From: an uncultured Collinsella sp.
Lineage (GTDB): Bacteria; Actinomycetota; Coriobacteriia; Coriobacteriales; Coriobacteriaceae
NCBI GenBank assembly: GCA_958451615.1
Contig: CAUDQR010000034.1
Location: 1-14,254 of the forward strand
DNA: 14,254 bases
Reading direction: 5' to 3'
Each line of letters starts with the position of its first letter. Position 1 is the first letter of the stretch. Positions 1-5,370 of the stretch are shown here, piece after piece. The notes below the pieces were generated by a model. It had not been told where the DNA came from, made no database searches, and saw only the letters and a list, made by a program, of their open reading frames with translations. Made by a program: the position numbers and the translations under genes.

Positions 1-14
1 TAACCGTGCAACGG

Positions 15-40
15 AAAAGAGCCGCCCTTTCGGACGACTC
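15..40 (-). terminator. Intrinsic terminator, minus strand
   Basis: On the minus strand a 9-bp stem (GAGTCGTCC with GGGCGGCTC, two G-U wobbles) closes a GAAA tetraloop and is followed by TTTT. Read on the plus strand the wobbles become A-C mismatches and there is no T run, so the active direction is minus. No minus-strand gene ends just before it; the nearest is the rubredoxin-like gene, which already has a terminator at 277-310. Confidence 0.7.
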
Positions 41-71
41 AAACTGTAATGGGGCACCTACCCAGGCAAAC

Positions 72-128
72 GTCTCGATCTGTAACATCTAGACCCGCTT
101 TTGATGTCTAGATGTTACAGATCGAGAT
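72..128. repeat. Long palindromic repeat, copy 1 (22-bp arms)
   Basis: Perfect inverted repeat: arm 73-94 is the exact reverse complement of arm 106-127, with an 11-nt loop. It is related to the copy exactly 80 bp further on (152-211). There is no T run on either side, so it is not an ordinary terminator. It behaves like a REP- or MITE-type dispersed intergenic palindrome or a structured RNA; the function is unknown. Confidence 0.85.
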
Positions 129-148
129 CATTCCGAGGGACAGCTCCG

Positions 149-211
149 TTTGTCTCAATCTGTAACAAGTGGACCCAATTTCCACCGTTAGATGTTACAG
201 ATTGAGACAAA
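149..211. repeat. Long palindromic repeat, copy 2 (19-bp arms)
   Basis: Arm 149-167 is the exact reverse complement of arm 193-211. Positions 152-208 align without gaps to 72-128 (offset 80). A stem pair that is G-C in copy 1 (77/123) is A-T in copy 2 (157/203), so pairing is kept despite the base change. The inner arm of copy 2 (168-173) has diverged and no longer pairs perfectly. Confidence 0.85.
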
Positions 212-276
212 AGGTCGGCCGGACTCACAACAGACAGGATCGGCCAACAGCAACCGTGATCCCTTAGGGGCGGAGG

Positions 277-310
277 AAAAGGGCCCCGGCCGAGAATTCG
301 ACCGGGGCCC
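277..310 (-). terminator. Intrinsic terminator of the rubredoxin-like gene
   Basis: Arms 281-293 and 298-310 form a 13-bp GC-rich stem (one G-U or mismatch position) around a 4-nt loop. On the minus strand it is followed directly by TTTT. It lies about 43 bp beyond the rubredoxin-like stop codon. Confidence 0.85.
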
Positions 311-352
311 TTGGACAGAGCTATGTGTTGCCGTGAGCCGCGTGCCGACGAG

Positions 353-496
353 CTACTCCTCGACGAGCTCAAACTGATCGGGACCGACGCCGCACACCGG
401 GCACACATAATCCTCGGGCAGCTCGGGCGTATCGACCTCAACCTCGTAACCGCAAACGACGCACACGAACTTATACGTCTTCTTCTCCTCAGCCAT
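353..496 (-). CDS. Short rubredoxin-like protein (47 aa)
   Basis: This 47-residue protein has two zinc-ribbon/rubredoxin knuckles: CVVCGY (Cys12, Cys15) and CPVCGVG (Cys32, Cys35), followed by the typical DQFE ending. These four cysteines would ligate one iron for single-electron transfer in the cytoplasm. The two knuckles are only 16 residues apart, against nearly 30 in classical rubredoxins, so it resembles the short domain at the end of rubrerythrins. The start is ATG at 496, with GAGGAGAA 5 nt before it. It lies 89 bp downstream of a flavin reductase-like gene on the same strand; in high-molecular-weight rubredoxins these two parts are fused, so the two proteins may be redox partners (inference). 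An AT-rich promoter-like stretch precedes it and a strong terminator follows, so it can be transcribed alone. Confidence 0.9.
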   Translation of the reverse strand: MAEEKKTYKFVCVVCGYEVEVDTPELPEDYVCPVCGVGPDQFELVEE

Positions 497-540
497 GATG
501 TTCTCCTCTCAAACGCGACTGGTGATGTACTTCATTTATC

Positions 541-568
541 AGTATAGATTCTCAATAATATAATGCAA
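541..568 (-). promoter_or_regulatory. Likely promoter of the rubredoxin-like gene
   Basis: On the minus strand TATACT (541-546) is a good -10 element, with TTGCAT (563-568) 16 bp upstream as a weak -35. The stretch 530-580 is markedly AT-rich against its surroundings. TTGAGAATC, just upstream of the -10, resembles half of a Fur-type box, but no clear second half is present. Confidence 0.5.
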
Positions 569-585
569 GTATTTTTAAAACATTT

Positions 586-1089
586 CTAGCCTTGATACGA
601 GGACGCCTTCGGAGGCGTCTTGCCCTTCAGGACCTTATGGTAGTAATCGTAGGTGAGCGGCGTCTCGTCACTCAAGCGCTCGGCATCCTCGACCTCGCCG
701 ATAAACAGTAGATGCGTGCCAACATCCACAGTGTCGATCAAATGGCAGCTAAACAGGGCCGCCGCGTGCTCGGGCACATAGGGCATGCCCAGAGCCGTCT
801 CGCGGGTCTCGTATTTGGCAAACTTGTCATAATCGCTGCTGGTGCGGAACCCAAAGTTACCGATGTAGAGCATATCGGCGGTCTGATCGATCACGGTCAG
901 CGCGAACGCTTTGGCCGAAGCGATGACGCCCGAGGTGACGTTGTCCTTGTTCACTGCAACCGAAATGCGCGGCGGCATGGACGTCACCTGCACCGCTGTG
1001 TTGATAACGCAGCCGGCACGCAGCCCGTCTGCCGCGGCGCTCACCACGTACAGGCCGCTCGGCATGGTAAAGAACGCAGTTTTGTCCAT
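586..1089 (-). CDS. Flavin reductase-like FMN-binding protein
   Basis: The 167-residue protein has the flavin reductase/FMN-binding split-barrel pattern: N-terminal FTMPSGLYVVS, then INTAVQVTSMPPRISVAVNK (residues 29-48), where the N..Q.TS.PP segment contacts FMN in this family. The expected role is NAD(P)H-dependent flavin reduction or FMN-mediated electron transfer in the cytoplasm. The C-terminus (TYDYYHKVLKGKTPP, near 146-160) resembles the linker that joins this domain to rubredoxin in high-molecular-weight rubredoxins, but here the protein stops and a separate rubredoxin-like gene follows. I chose ATG at 1089, with GGGGAG 8 nt upstream; an in-frame GTG three codons earlier is possible. 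An upstream extension to 1281 would read through the smpB terminator and is rejected. Only about 50 bp separate that terminator from the start, so its promoter is unclear. Confidence 0.85.
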   Translation of the reverse strand: MDKTAFFTMPSGLYVVSAAADGLRAGCVINTAVQVTSMPPRISVAVNKDNVTSGVIASAKAFALTVIDQTADMLYIGNFGFRTSSDYDKFAKYETRETALGMPYVPEHAAALFSCHLIDTVDVGTHLLFIGEVEDAERLSDETPLTYDYYHKVLKGKTPPKASSYQG

Positions 1090-1140
1090 AACGATCACTC
1101 CCCTAGCTCGGGTTGGAACCTCATGGATGTATGTACCCAC

Positions 1141-1171
1141 AAAAAAGGCAGCGCCCATAACGGACGCCGCC
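1141..1171 (-). terminator. Intrinsic terminator after smpB
   Basis: Arms 1147-1156 and 1162-1171 form a 10-bp stem on the minus strand, fully paired if two G-U wobbles are counted, with a 5-nt loop followed by six T. It ends the TPR-smpB transcript about 125 bp after the smpB stop. Confidence 0.9.
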
Positions 1172-1216
1172 TTTGAAACATATGTGTCAGAACAGTAAGA
1201 AAGATGAGACACCCGC

Positions 1217-1283
1217 AGCTGCGGTGAAATAGGGACTGAATAGCCCCTCAAACAGGCAAACCAGTCCGTATTCCACCGCAACT
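1217..1283 (-). repeat. Long hairpin element in the smpB 3' region
   Basis: Arms 1217-1238 and 1262-1283 pair over 22 positions around a 23-nt loop. On the plus strand there are three mismatches. On the minus strand two of them (1219/1281 and 1227/1273) become G-U wobbles, leaving one C-C mismatch (1232/1268). It therefore folds better as RNA of the strand that smpB is transcribed from. It lies between the smpB stop (1296) and the terminator at 1141-1171. There is no T run after it. It may be a dispersed intergenic repeat or a structured 3' RNA element; the function is unknown. Confidence 0.8.
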
Positions 1284-1295
1284 TATGAAGGACGG

Positions 1296-1766
1296 TCAGC
1301 GGTTGCGTTCCTTGAGGGCGCGGTCGATCTCGCGCTGGACATCACGCTTGGCCATGTCCTCGCGCTTGTCGTAGAGCTTCTTGCCGCGACCCAGGCCCAG
1401 CAGCAGTTTTACGCGACCGTCGGTATTAAAGTAGAGCTCCAACGGAACCAGCGCATAACCACGGTTGCGAAGTTTGCCGTCAAGAAAGTCAATCTCCTTG
1501 CGGTGCAGCAGCAGACGACGGCGGCGATCAGGGTCGCGGTTCCACACGCCACCATGGCTATAAGGGTGGATATGCAGGCCGACGAGCCAGCACTCACCGC
1601 CACGAATCAGTGCGAAGGTATCGGTAATCTGGCACGCGCGCTCGCGAATCGACTTGACCTCGGTACCGCTCAGCTCAATACCGCACTCAAACGTCTCATC
1701 GATAAAGTACTCGTGATGTGCCGAGCGATTCTTGGAAATGAGCTTGCGCTCGCGCTTACTGGGCAT
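1296..1766 (-). CDS. smpB: SsrA-binding protein SmpB
   Basis: SmpB binds tmRNA and brings it to stalled ribosomes for trans-translation. The 156-residue length is normal for the family. Visible signatures are the N-terminal KLISKNRSAHHEYFI, the SGTEVKSIR segment (33-41), the HIHPY segment (65-69), YFNTDGRVKLLLGLGRGKK (112-130) and the basic C-terminal tail after LYDKRE. The start is ATG at 1766, with AAGGAGG about 6 nt upstream; it overlaps the end of the TPR gene by 11 bp, so the two are translationally coupled. The tail ending in ALKERNR is complete. The partner tmRNA gene is not in this window. In many bacteria rnr and smpB are adjacent; here rnr lies about 8 kb upstream on the same strand. 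Confidence 0.97.
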   Translation of the reverse strand: MPSKRERKLISKNRSAHHEYFIDETFECGIELSGTEVKSIRERACQITDTFALIRGGECWLVGLHIHPYSHGGVWNRDPDRRRRLLLHRKEIDFLDGKLRNRGYALVPLELYFNTDGRVKLLLGLGRGKKLYDKREDMAKRDVQREIDRALKERNR

Positions 1767-2673
1767 CGCCGGCCTCCTTGGCGCCATCGGCGTTTGAGCC
1801 CGCAGCCTCGCGCTTTGCCCTGCGCTCGGCATTAAGCTCGGCATCGCTCTCGCGCACCAGCTTGATAATCGCCGCGCATGCCTCCTCGCCCACCAGGTCG
1901 CGGGCACGGACCGTCAGACGCGTAGCCTCCTGCTTGTCGCCGTCGCTTGCAGCATCGGTCGCGCACATGATCAGGCAGATGGCGATCTCGGCCGAAGGCG
2001 AGGTCGGCACGCCCTGCAGGGCGAGCTCACCCATCACATGGTCGTCACTCTCGTCCGCGGCATCCGGATAGGTGGTATGGATCTTGTTGAGCAGGCGCGT
2101 CGTATGCGCATCATTGGGCGCCAGGCGCAGCGCCAGACGCGCGCAGCCCACGGCAGCCGAAATGTTCTCGGTCTCGGGCTCCAAGAAGTACTGACCCAAA
2201 TTGGTGTAGGCGCGTGCGGCGCACTTACCGTCGCTCGCGCGCTCCAGCACCGAGAACGAGAGCGATGCCCACTCCTGCTTGTCCTCGAGCGCGCGGAACA
2301 GCTCGGCCAAGTCCAAGCGATAGTTGCAGTTCATGGGATCCCAACGCACGGCCTGCATCAGGGCATTCCGAGCACTCACATAATCCTGCTGGCGAATGTA
2401 GGCAAACGCCATGTCGGAGTACAGGCGGTCAAAGGGAACCTCGACCTGCACCAGCTCGCGCGGATCCTTCTCCACGCGGCGATAGGCCAGGCGCTCAAAC
2501 TTGCTGTCGAAGCTAAAGTACTGGCGCTTCTCCTCCGTCTTGCACTCAGCGTCGATATACTCCTCGGCGAGCTCCACCAGACGCTCAAGCAGCGGCGTCG
2601 CCGTAGCCAGGTCGCCCTGCGCCAGATAGTTCTCGGCATACGTGATGTCTTCCAAGCTGATAGGCAGGTCCAT
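1756..2673 (-). CDS. Tetratricopeptide-repeat protein, function unknown
   Basis: This 305-residue soluble protein has no signal peptide or membrane segment. TPR-like helical pairs are visible near residues 82-114 (ending AVRWDP), 116-149 and 153-186 (ending ALRLAPND), and an N-terminal segment (about 8-40) looks like a further repeat. A charged Ala/Glu/Lys-rich tail occupies roughly 270-305. TPR arrays bind protein partners; the partner here is unknown. The start is ATG at 2673, with GAGGAG 5 nt upstream. The stop codon lies inside smpB (11-bp overlap), which puts the gene in one operon with smpB, yet nothing in the sequence proves a role in trans-translation. The tRNA terminator at 2733-2760 lies just upstream, so the operon promoter should lie in 2674-2732, where I see only a weak candidate (TTGACC as -35). 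Confidence 0.85.
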   Translation of the reverse strand: MDLPISLEDITYAENYLAQGDLATATPLLERLVELAEEYIDAECKTEEKRQYFSFDSKFERLAYRRVEKDPRELVQVEVPFDRLYSDMAFAYIRQQDYVSARNALMQAVRWDPMNCNYRLDLAELFRALEDKQEWASLSFSVLERASDGKCAARAYTNLGQYFLEPETENISAAVGCARLALRLAPNDAHTTRLLNKIHTTYPDAADESDDHVMGELALQGVPTSPSAEIAICLIMCATDAASDGDKQEATRLTVRARDLVGEEACAAIIKLVRESDAELNAERRAKREAAGSNADGAKEAGDAQ

Positions 2674-2732
2674 GACAACTCCTCGGTCCGGGCGGCAGAC
2701 TCAACGCGCGCCTTAAATATCGGTCAATACAC

Positions 2733-2760
2733 AAAACCCGGGTCTCTTACGAGGCCCGGG
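2733..2760 (-). terminator. Intrinsic terminator of the tRNA operon
   Basis: Arms 2737-2746 and 2751-2760 form a 10-bp stem with one mismatch and a 4-nt loop. On the minus strand it is followed by TTTTGTG. It lies 10 bp after the CCA end of tRNA-Glu. Confidence 0.88.
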
Positions 2761-2770
2761 CGTTCAATTT

Positions 2771-2847
2771 TGGTAGCCCGTACCAGATTCGAACTGGTGA
2801 TCTCCGCCTTGAGAGGGCGGCGTCCTAAACCGCTAGACGAACGGGCC
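2771..2847 (-). tRNA. tRNA-Glu (anticodon CUC)
   Basis: The minus strand folds as a complete cloverleaf. The acceptor GGCCCGT pairs with ACGGGCT (G1-U72 wobble, as I recall from actinobacterial tRNA-Glu). The anticodon stem CCGCC/GGCGG encloses loop CTCTCAA, giving anticodon CUC for GAG codons. The T loop is TTCGAAT, and the CCA end is encoded. It is co-transcribed with the upstream tRNA-Gln (17-bp spacer). Confidence 0.96.
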
Positions 2848-2864
2848 ATATGTAGCAAATGCAA

Positions 2865-2938
2865 TGGCTGGGATGGAGGGAGTCGAACCCCCATTGACGG
2901 AACCAGAATCCGCTGTCCTGCCATTAGACGACATCCCA
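2865..2938 (-). tRNA. tRNA-Gln (anticodon CUG)
   Basis: The acceptor TGGGATG pairs with CATCCCA, with the U1-A72 pair typical of tRNA-Gln. The anticodon stem GCGGA/TCCGT encloses loop TTCTGGT, giving anticodon CUG for CAG codons. The T loop is TTCGACT, and the CCA end is encoded. It is the first gene of a two-tRNA transcript. Confidence 0.95.
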
Positions 2939-2982
2939 ATGACTGCATCGCTGCGCTCGGCTGTGCCTTTGCGCAAGAAAGA

Positions 2983-3011
2983 AATATACGGGAAGTCCCG
3001 CCGTGACGCAA
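2983..3011 (-). promoter_or_regulatory. Promoter of the tRNA-Gln/tRNA-Glu operon
   Basis: On the minus strand TATATT (2983-2988) matches the -10 consensus at five of six bases. TTGCGT (3006-3011) lies exactly 17 bp upstream as the -35. This leaves a leader of roughly 35-40 nt before tRNA-Gln. A short inverted repeat (3020-3026 with 3039-3045) lies immediately upstream of the promoter. Confidence 0.7.
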
Positions 3012-3117
3012 GCCCTAATTTTGACTTTTTTGAAATTCAGTCAAATACGGCCGACACGTGAAGGACCTGTGAAGCACCAGCGACACGTACGGCGCCAAAG
3101 CCCGTAAAACATCCCAC

Positions 3118-3134
3118 ATCTACCGCTGGTAGAT
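3118..3134. promoter_or_regulatory. Perfect 17-bp dyad, operator-like
   Basis: ATCTACC (3118-3124) and GGTAGAT (3128-3134) are exact reverse complements around GCT. It lies 70 bp upstream of the ATG of the plus-strand hypothetical gene and has no T run, so a protein-binding site is more likely than a terminator. The binding protein is unknown. Confidence 0.45.
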
Positions 3135-3203
3135 TACAACAATGCAGCACTCACGGCTGATGGCACAATCAAACCGTCATCATTACACGGATATCGAGGC
3201 GCC

Positions 3204-3614
3204 ATGGACGAAGAGCTTGATTACCTATGGGAGACCCTGGGCCTCGAGATCACTGCTGACCTTTGGCCCGAACGGGACAAAATCCATCCCACCCTGCGCC
3301 CCGCCATCACGGTGATGCAGGCAAAATACCGCCGTGCATCCTTTTTGATCATGCGGATGTCATGGCACGCGGGACTCCCCGACCTTAAGCGAATCCAGGC
3401 AAGCCTCGTCGAGCTGTCCGGTATGCCGACTGTCATATCCGAGGCGCACCTGGAGCAGCGACAGCGCGAGCGACTGCAACAGCAGCGGATTCCCTTTATC
3501 TGCCCCGGTGTTCAGGCATATCTGCCCTTTATGGACGAGGAGTACTGGAGCGGCAAGCCCAACAAGCACGTAAAGGTCTACGATCCGCACGAATGGGCGC
3601 AGTTGGAGGACTGA
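3204..3614 (+). CDS. Hypothetical protein, 136 aa
   Basis: I cannot assign a function. It is the only plus-strand gene supported in the window. The start is ATG at 3204, with GAGG 5 nt before it. The protein is soluble, with no signal peptide or membrane span. The N-terminal part (1-65) is mostly helical-looking with many Trp and Met. A Gln/Arg-rich helix (about 84-94) is followed by RIPFICPGVQAYLPF (95-109). I have a memory of this R..PF..PG.Q.YLPF pattern in uncharacterised proteins sometimes labelled MarR-like or winged-helix, but could not verify it. A 17-bp dyad lies upstream, as might fit an autoregulated DNA-binding protein (inference). It converges with the ArsC/Spx-like gene across a repeat cluster. 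Confidence 0.7.
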   Translation: MDEELDYLWETLGLEITADLWPERDKIHPTLRPAITVMQAKYRRASFLIMRMSWHAGLPDLKRIQASLVELSGMPTVISEAHLEQRQRERLQQQRIPFICPGVQAYLPFMDEEYWSGKPNKHVKVYDPHEWAQLED

Positions 3615-3631
3615 CTGGGGCAAGCCTGCCG

Positions 3632-3743
3632 GCGGAAAGTGCGTCCCAGATTTCAAGCTCAAACCGGTCCCCACTTTCCCATCGAGCCCTCAACCGGAAA
3701 CCGTATCCCGTAATCGAAGCTCAAAACGGGTCGCACTTTCCGC
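3632..3743. repeat. Nested direct and inverted repeats between convergent genes
   Basis: The outer arms 3632-3647 and 3728-3743 match as an inverted repeat at 15 of 16 positions. Two direct copies (3655-3679 and 3717-3741, 21 of 25 identical) both end in CACTTTCC. The left arm carries the inverse, GGAAAGTG (3634-3641), so it can pair with either copy, giving two mutually exclusive hairpins. It fills almost the whole gap between the two convergent genes. There is no T run, so simple intrinsic termination is not supported. Confidence 0.8.
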
Positions 3744-3748
3744 AGCCG

Positions 3749-4108
3749 CTACAGCAACGCCTCGACCCAAGCCGATTCCCTAAAGCCGGGAATCGCAAAG
3801 TCGTCGCCCACCAACAGCGGACGCTTAACCAGCATGCCGTCGGTCGCCAGCAGCTCGTAGCACTCCCGATCCGTCATGCCCGCATCTAGACGCGCCTTCA
3901 GGCCCAGCTCTCGATATTTCATGCCCGACGAATTAAAGAAGCGCCGCACCGGCAGCCCCGAACGAGCAATCCAGGTCGCAAGTTCATCGGCCGCGGGATT
4001 GTCCAAAACGATATCGCGGTCGATATACTCTACCCCGTGTTCGTCCAGCCATGCCTTGGCCTTCTTACAGGTCGAGCACTTGGGATATTCAACAAACAGT
4101 ACGGTCAT
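3749..4108 (-). CDS. ArsC/Spx-family thioredoxin-fold protein
   Basis: The 119-residue protein belongs to the ArsC/Spx/YffB family. It starts with a beta strand followed by YPKCSTCKKA, placing a CxxC redox pair at Cys11 and Cys14. Further family marks are FFNSSGMKYRELGL (near 70-83) and the MLVKRPLLV segment close to the C-terminus. Members include arsenate reductases, the RNA-polymerase-binding regulator Spx and many of unknown substrate. There is no neighbouring ars gene, so arsenate reduction is not supported by context. The start is ATG at 4108, with GGAGG 7 nt upstream; an extension to 4147 lacks a site. It lies 92 bp after mupG on the same strand, with no clear terminator between, so weak co-transcription is possible. 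Confidence 0.85.
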   Translation of the reverse strand: MTVLFVEYPKCSTCKKAKAWLDEHGVEYIDRDIVLDNPAADELATWIARSGLPVRRFFNSSGMKYRELGLKARLDAGMTDRECYELLATDGMLVKRPLLVGDDFAIPGFRESAWVEALL

Positions 4109-4200
4109 GGGAATCCTCCGAATATAGATCGGCCAACGCGGACACACGCCACACGAGGCGCCTTCGTATGATGGGCCAATTGTAGCCCACGGGTCACACG

Positions 4201-5253
4201 CTAAACGAACCGTACCCCGAATCCGCGTTTGATGAACGGCAGCAGCTCCATTGCCTCGGGCGTGATATGGCCCGCAACGTTCATGCGCTCGTCACCGGGA
4301 AGATCGACCCGCGCGATCTCAAGCTCGCCTTCGTAGCGCCCATATCCGCTATTGCTCACAGCGATCGACCCCGCCTTTCGCGGCAGGCCGGCTCCGGCAT
4401 CCGTCGGCACGGAATCCGGCTTAAGCTTCGTACGTGACTCCTGAGACCTAAAGATGAGGACACTCGAGTCGGGCCGGTCGTGATGAATCTGCCCGCGCAC
4501 ATAGGCATAACCGGGCTCAAGCTCGCATTGCAGGTCCACGTATCCGGCGGAAACTTGAGCAAACTGCGCCCAGCCCGCATCGGAAAGATCGGGGTCGCCG
4601 ACCAACACAATGTCGCAATCGGCGCCATGTGCAAGCTCAAGCATATTGAGAGCAACCTTTAACGCGCGACCGCGCTGCGCCTCGACCGTCGGCAGTCCCT
4701 CGAATACTGGCCCGCGAACGTTAGCATCACCCGGCACAAAAGCCATGATTTCGAATCCAAGCGCCGCAAGACGAAGATTCACCCGAGCAATGTCCTCCAG
4801 AGCTAAACCGGTATAAGGCTTGGGGTAAAAATTGTGGCAGGCGGCAAAACGAGTCACATCGGCACCGGCCTCACGCCACGATGCGATTTCATCAGAACTC
4901 ACCGTCGATGCATTGACCACAATGCGAAATACACCGGACAGCTCCGCGACCCGCTGGGCGCTAAAGCCATAGTCCAAACGAAGGTATTCCAACCCCAGAT
5001 CGCGCAGGTCCTCGATGCGCTCAAGCCCGAGCAAATCGCACGTGCGAGGCCCCACATCGGCAATGAGCGCAATGCCGCGGGCGGAAAGCAGCGACAGCAC
5101 ATGACGGACCTTATCGGCATACGCCGCTCCCCCATCCTCGGGAATATGCAGCGAGGTGAACGCATAGCGCGCACCCGCCGCGGCACCACGCTCAATTGTC
5201 CGCTCAATATCCTGCAGAGGGCTGGAAAGATAAATCGAAATACCCGTTTTCAC
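4201..5253 (-). CDS. mupG: MupG-family 6-phospho-N-acetylmuramidase (DUF871)
   Basis: The 350-residue protein has the two-part layout of the MupG/DUF871 family: a TIM-barrel-like N-terminal two thirds beginning MKTGISIYLSS, with LRLDYGF (91-97) and the family motif CHNFYPKPYTGL (139-150), and a smaller beta-rich C-terminal domain. In Staphylococcus aureus MupG cleaves MurNAc-6-P-GlcNAc to MurNAc-6-P and GlcNAc in the cytoplasm, after PTS uptake; MurQ then acts on the product. Linkage to murQ and a murP-like PTS supports the same role. The start is GTG at 5253, with AAAGGAG 9 nt before it. That site begins directly after the T run of a strong terminator (5270-5303), so no normal promoter fits in between and expression probably needs read-through. 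Confidence 0.9.
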   Translation of the reverse strand: MKTGISIYLSSPLQDIERTIERGAAAGARYAFTSLHIPEDGGAAYADKVRHVLSLLSARGIALIADVGPRTCDLLGLERIEDLRDLGLEYLRLDYGFSAQRVAELSGVFRIVVNASTVSSDEIASWREAGADVTRFAACHNFYPKPYTGLALEDIARVNLRLAALGFEIMAFVPGDANVRGPVFEGLPTVEAQRGRALKVALNMLELAHGADCDIVLVGDPDLSDAGWAQFAQVSAGYVDLQCELEPGYAYVRGQIHHDRPDSSVLIFRSQESRTKLKPDSVPTDAGAGLPRKAGSIAVSNSGYGRYEGELEIARVDLPGDERMNVAGHITPEAMELLPFIKRGFGVRFV

Positions 5254-5269
5254 GCTTCAACGCTCCTTT

Positions 5270-5303
5270 AAAAAAGGCCGGCGGAGCAGTTAGCCCCGCC
5301 GGC
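5270..5303 (-). terminator. Intrinsic terminator between murP and mupG
   Basis: Arms 5277-5287 and 5293-5303 form an 11-bp GC-rich stem on the minus strand (one G-U) with a 5-nt loop, followed by one C and then six T. The mupG ribosome binding site begins immediately after the T run. It lies about 67 bp beyond the murP stop. Confidence 0.9.
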
Positions 5304-5370
5304 ACAACCATAGCATCAAGAAATCTGCCGCGCGCCGCGAGCCCTGAGCAACACGGCTCGCGATATCAAA

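Larger units (their letters stand above)
1..352. other. Gene-free intergenic stretch with hairpins
   Basis: No convincing coding sequence was found on either strand. The open frames here run through the palindromes and have no ribosome binding site. The stretch contains, from left to right, a minus-strand terminator, two related long palindromes and the rubredoxin terminator. I see no sigma-70-like promoter between 212 and 275 on the minus strand. Confidence 0.65.

Noticed and set aside
72..211. Two similar repeats considered as a minimal CRISPR array
   Set aside because: Only two copies are present, each palindromic over almost its full length, with no uniform spacers and no cas genes.
115..441. 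Minus-strand open frame of 108 codons over the palindromes and the rubredoxin-like gene
   Set aside because: It overlaps the rubredoxin-like gene in another frame, runs through a terminator and two palindromes, and has no ribosome binding site or recognisable domain.
602..619. Inverted repeat GACGCCT/AGGCGTC near the end of the flavin reductase gene
   Set aside because: It lies inside coding sequence, has no T run in the minus direction and is explained by codon choice.
1172..1295. Possible tmRNA (ssrA) gene next to smpB
   Set aside because: It lacks a tRNA-like acceptor/T-arm end and a tag-coding frame; the stretch is a single long hairpin plus linker.
2038..3006. Plus-strand open frame of 322 codons
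   Set aside because: It is antisense to the TPR gene and runs through both tRNAs and their terminator; no ribosome binding site or domain supports it.
3749..4108. Annotation as a true arsenate reductase or as Spx itself
   Set aside because: The fold and CxxC are clear, but there is no ars neighbourhood and I cannot distinguish subfamilies by eye, so only the family is given.
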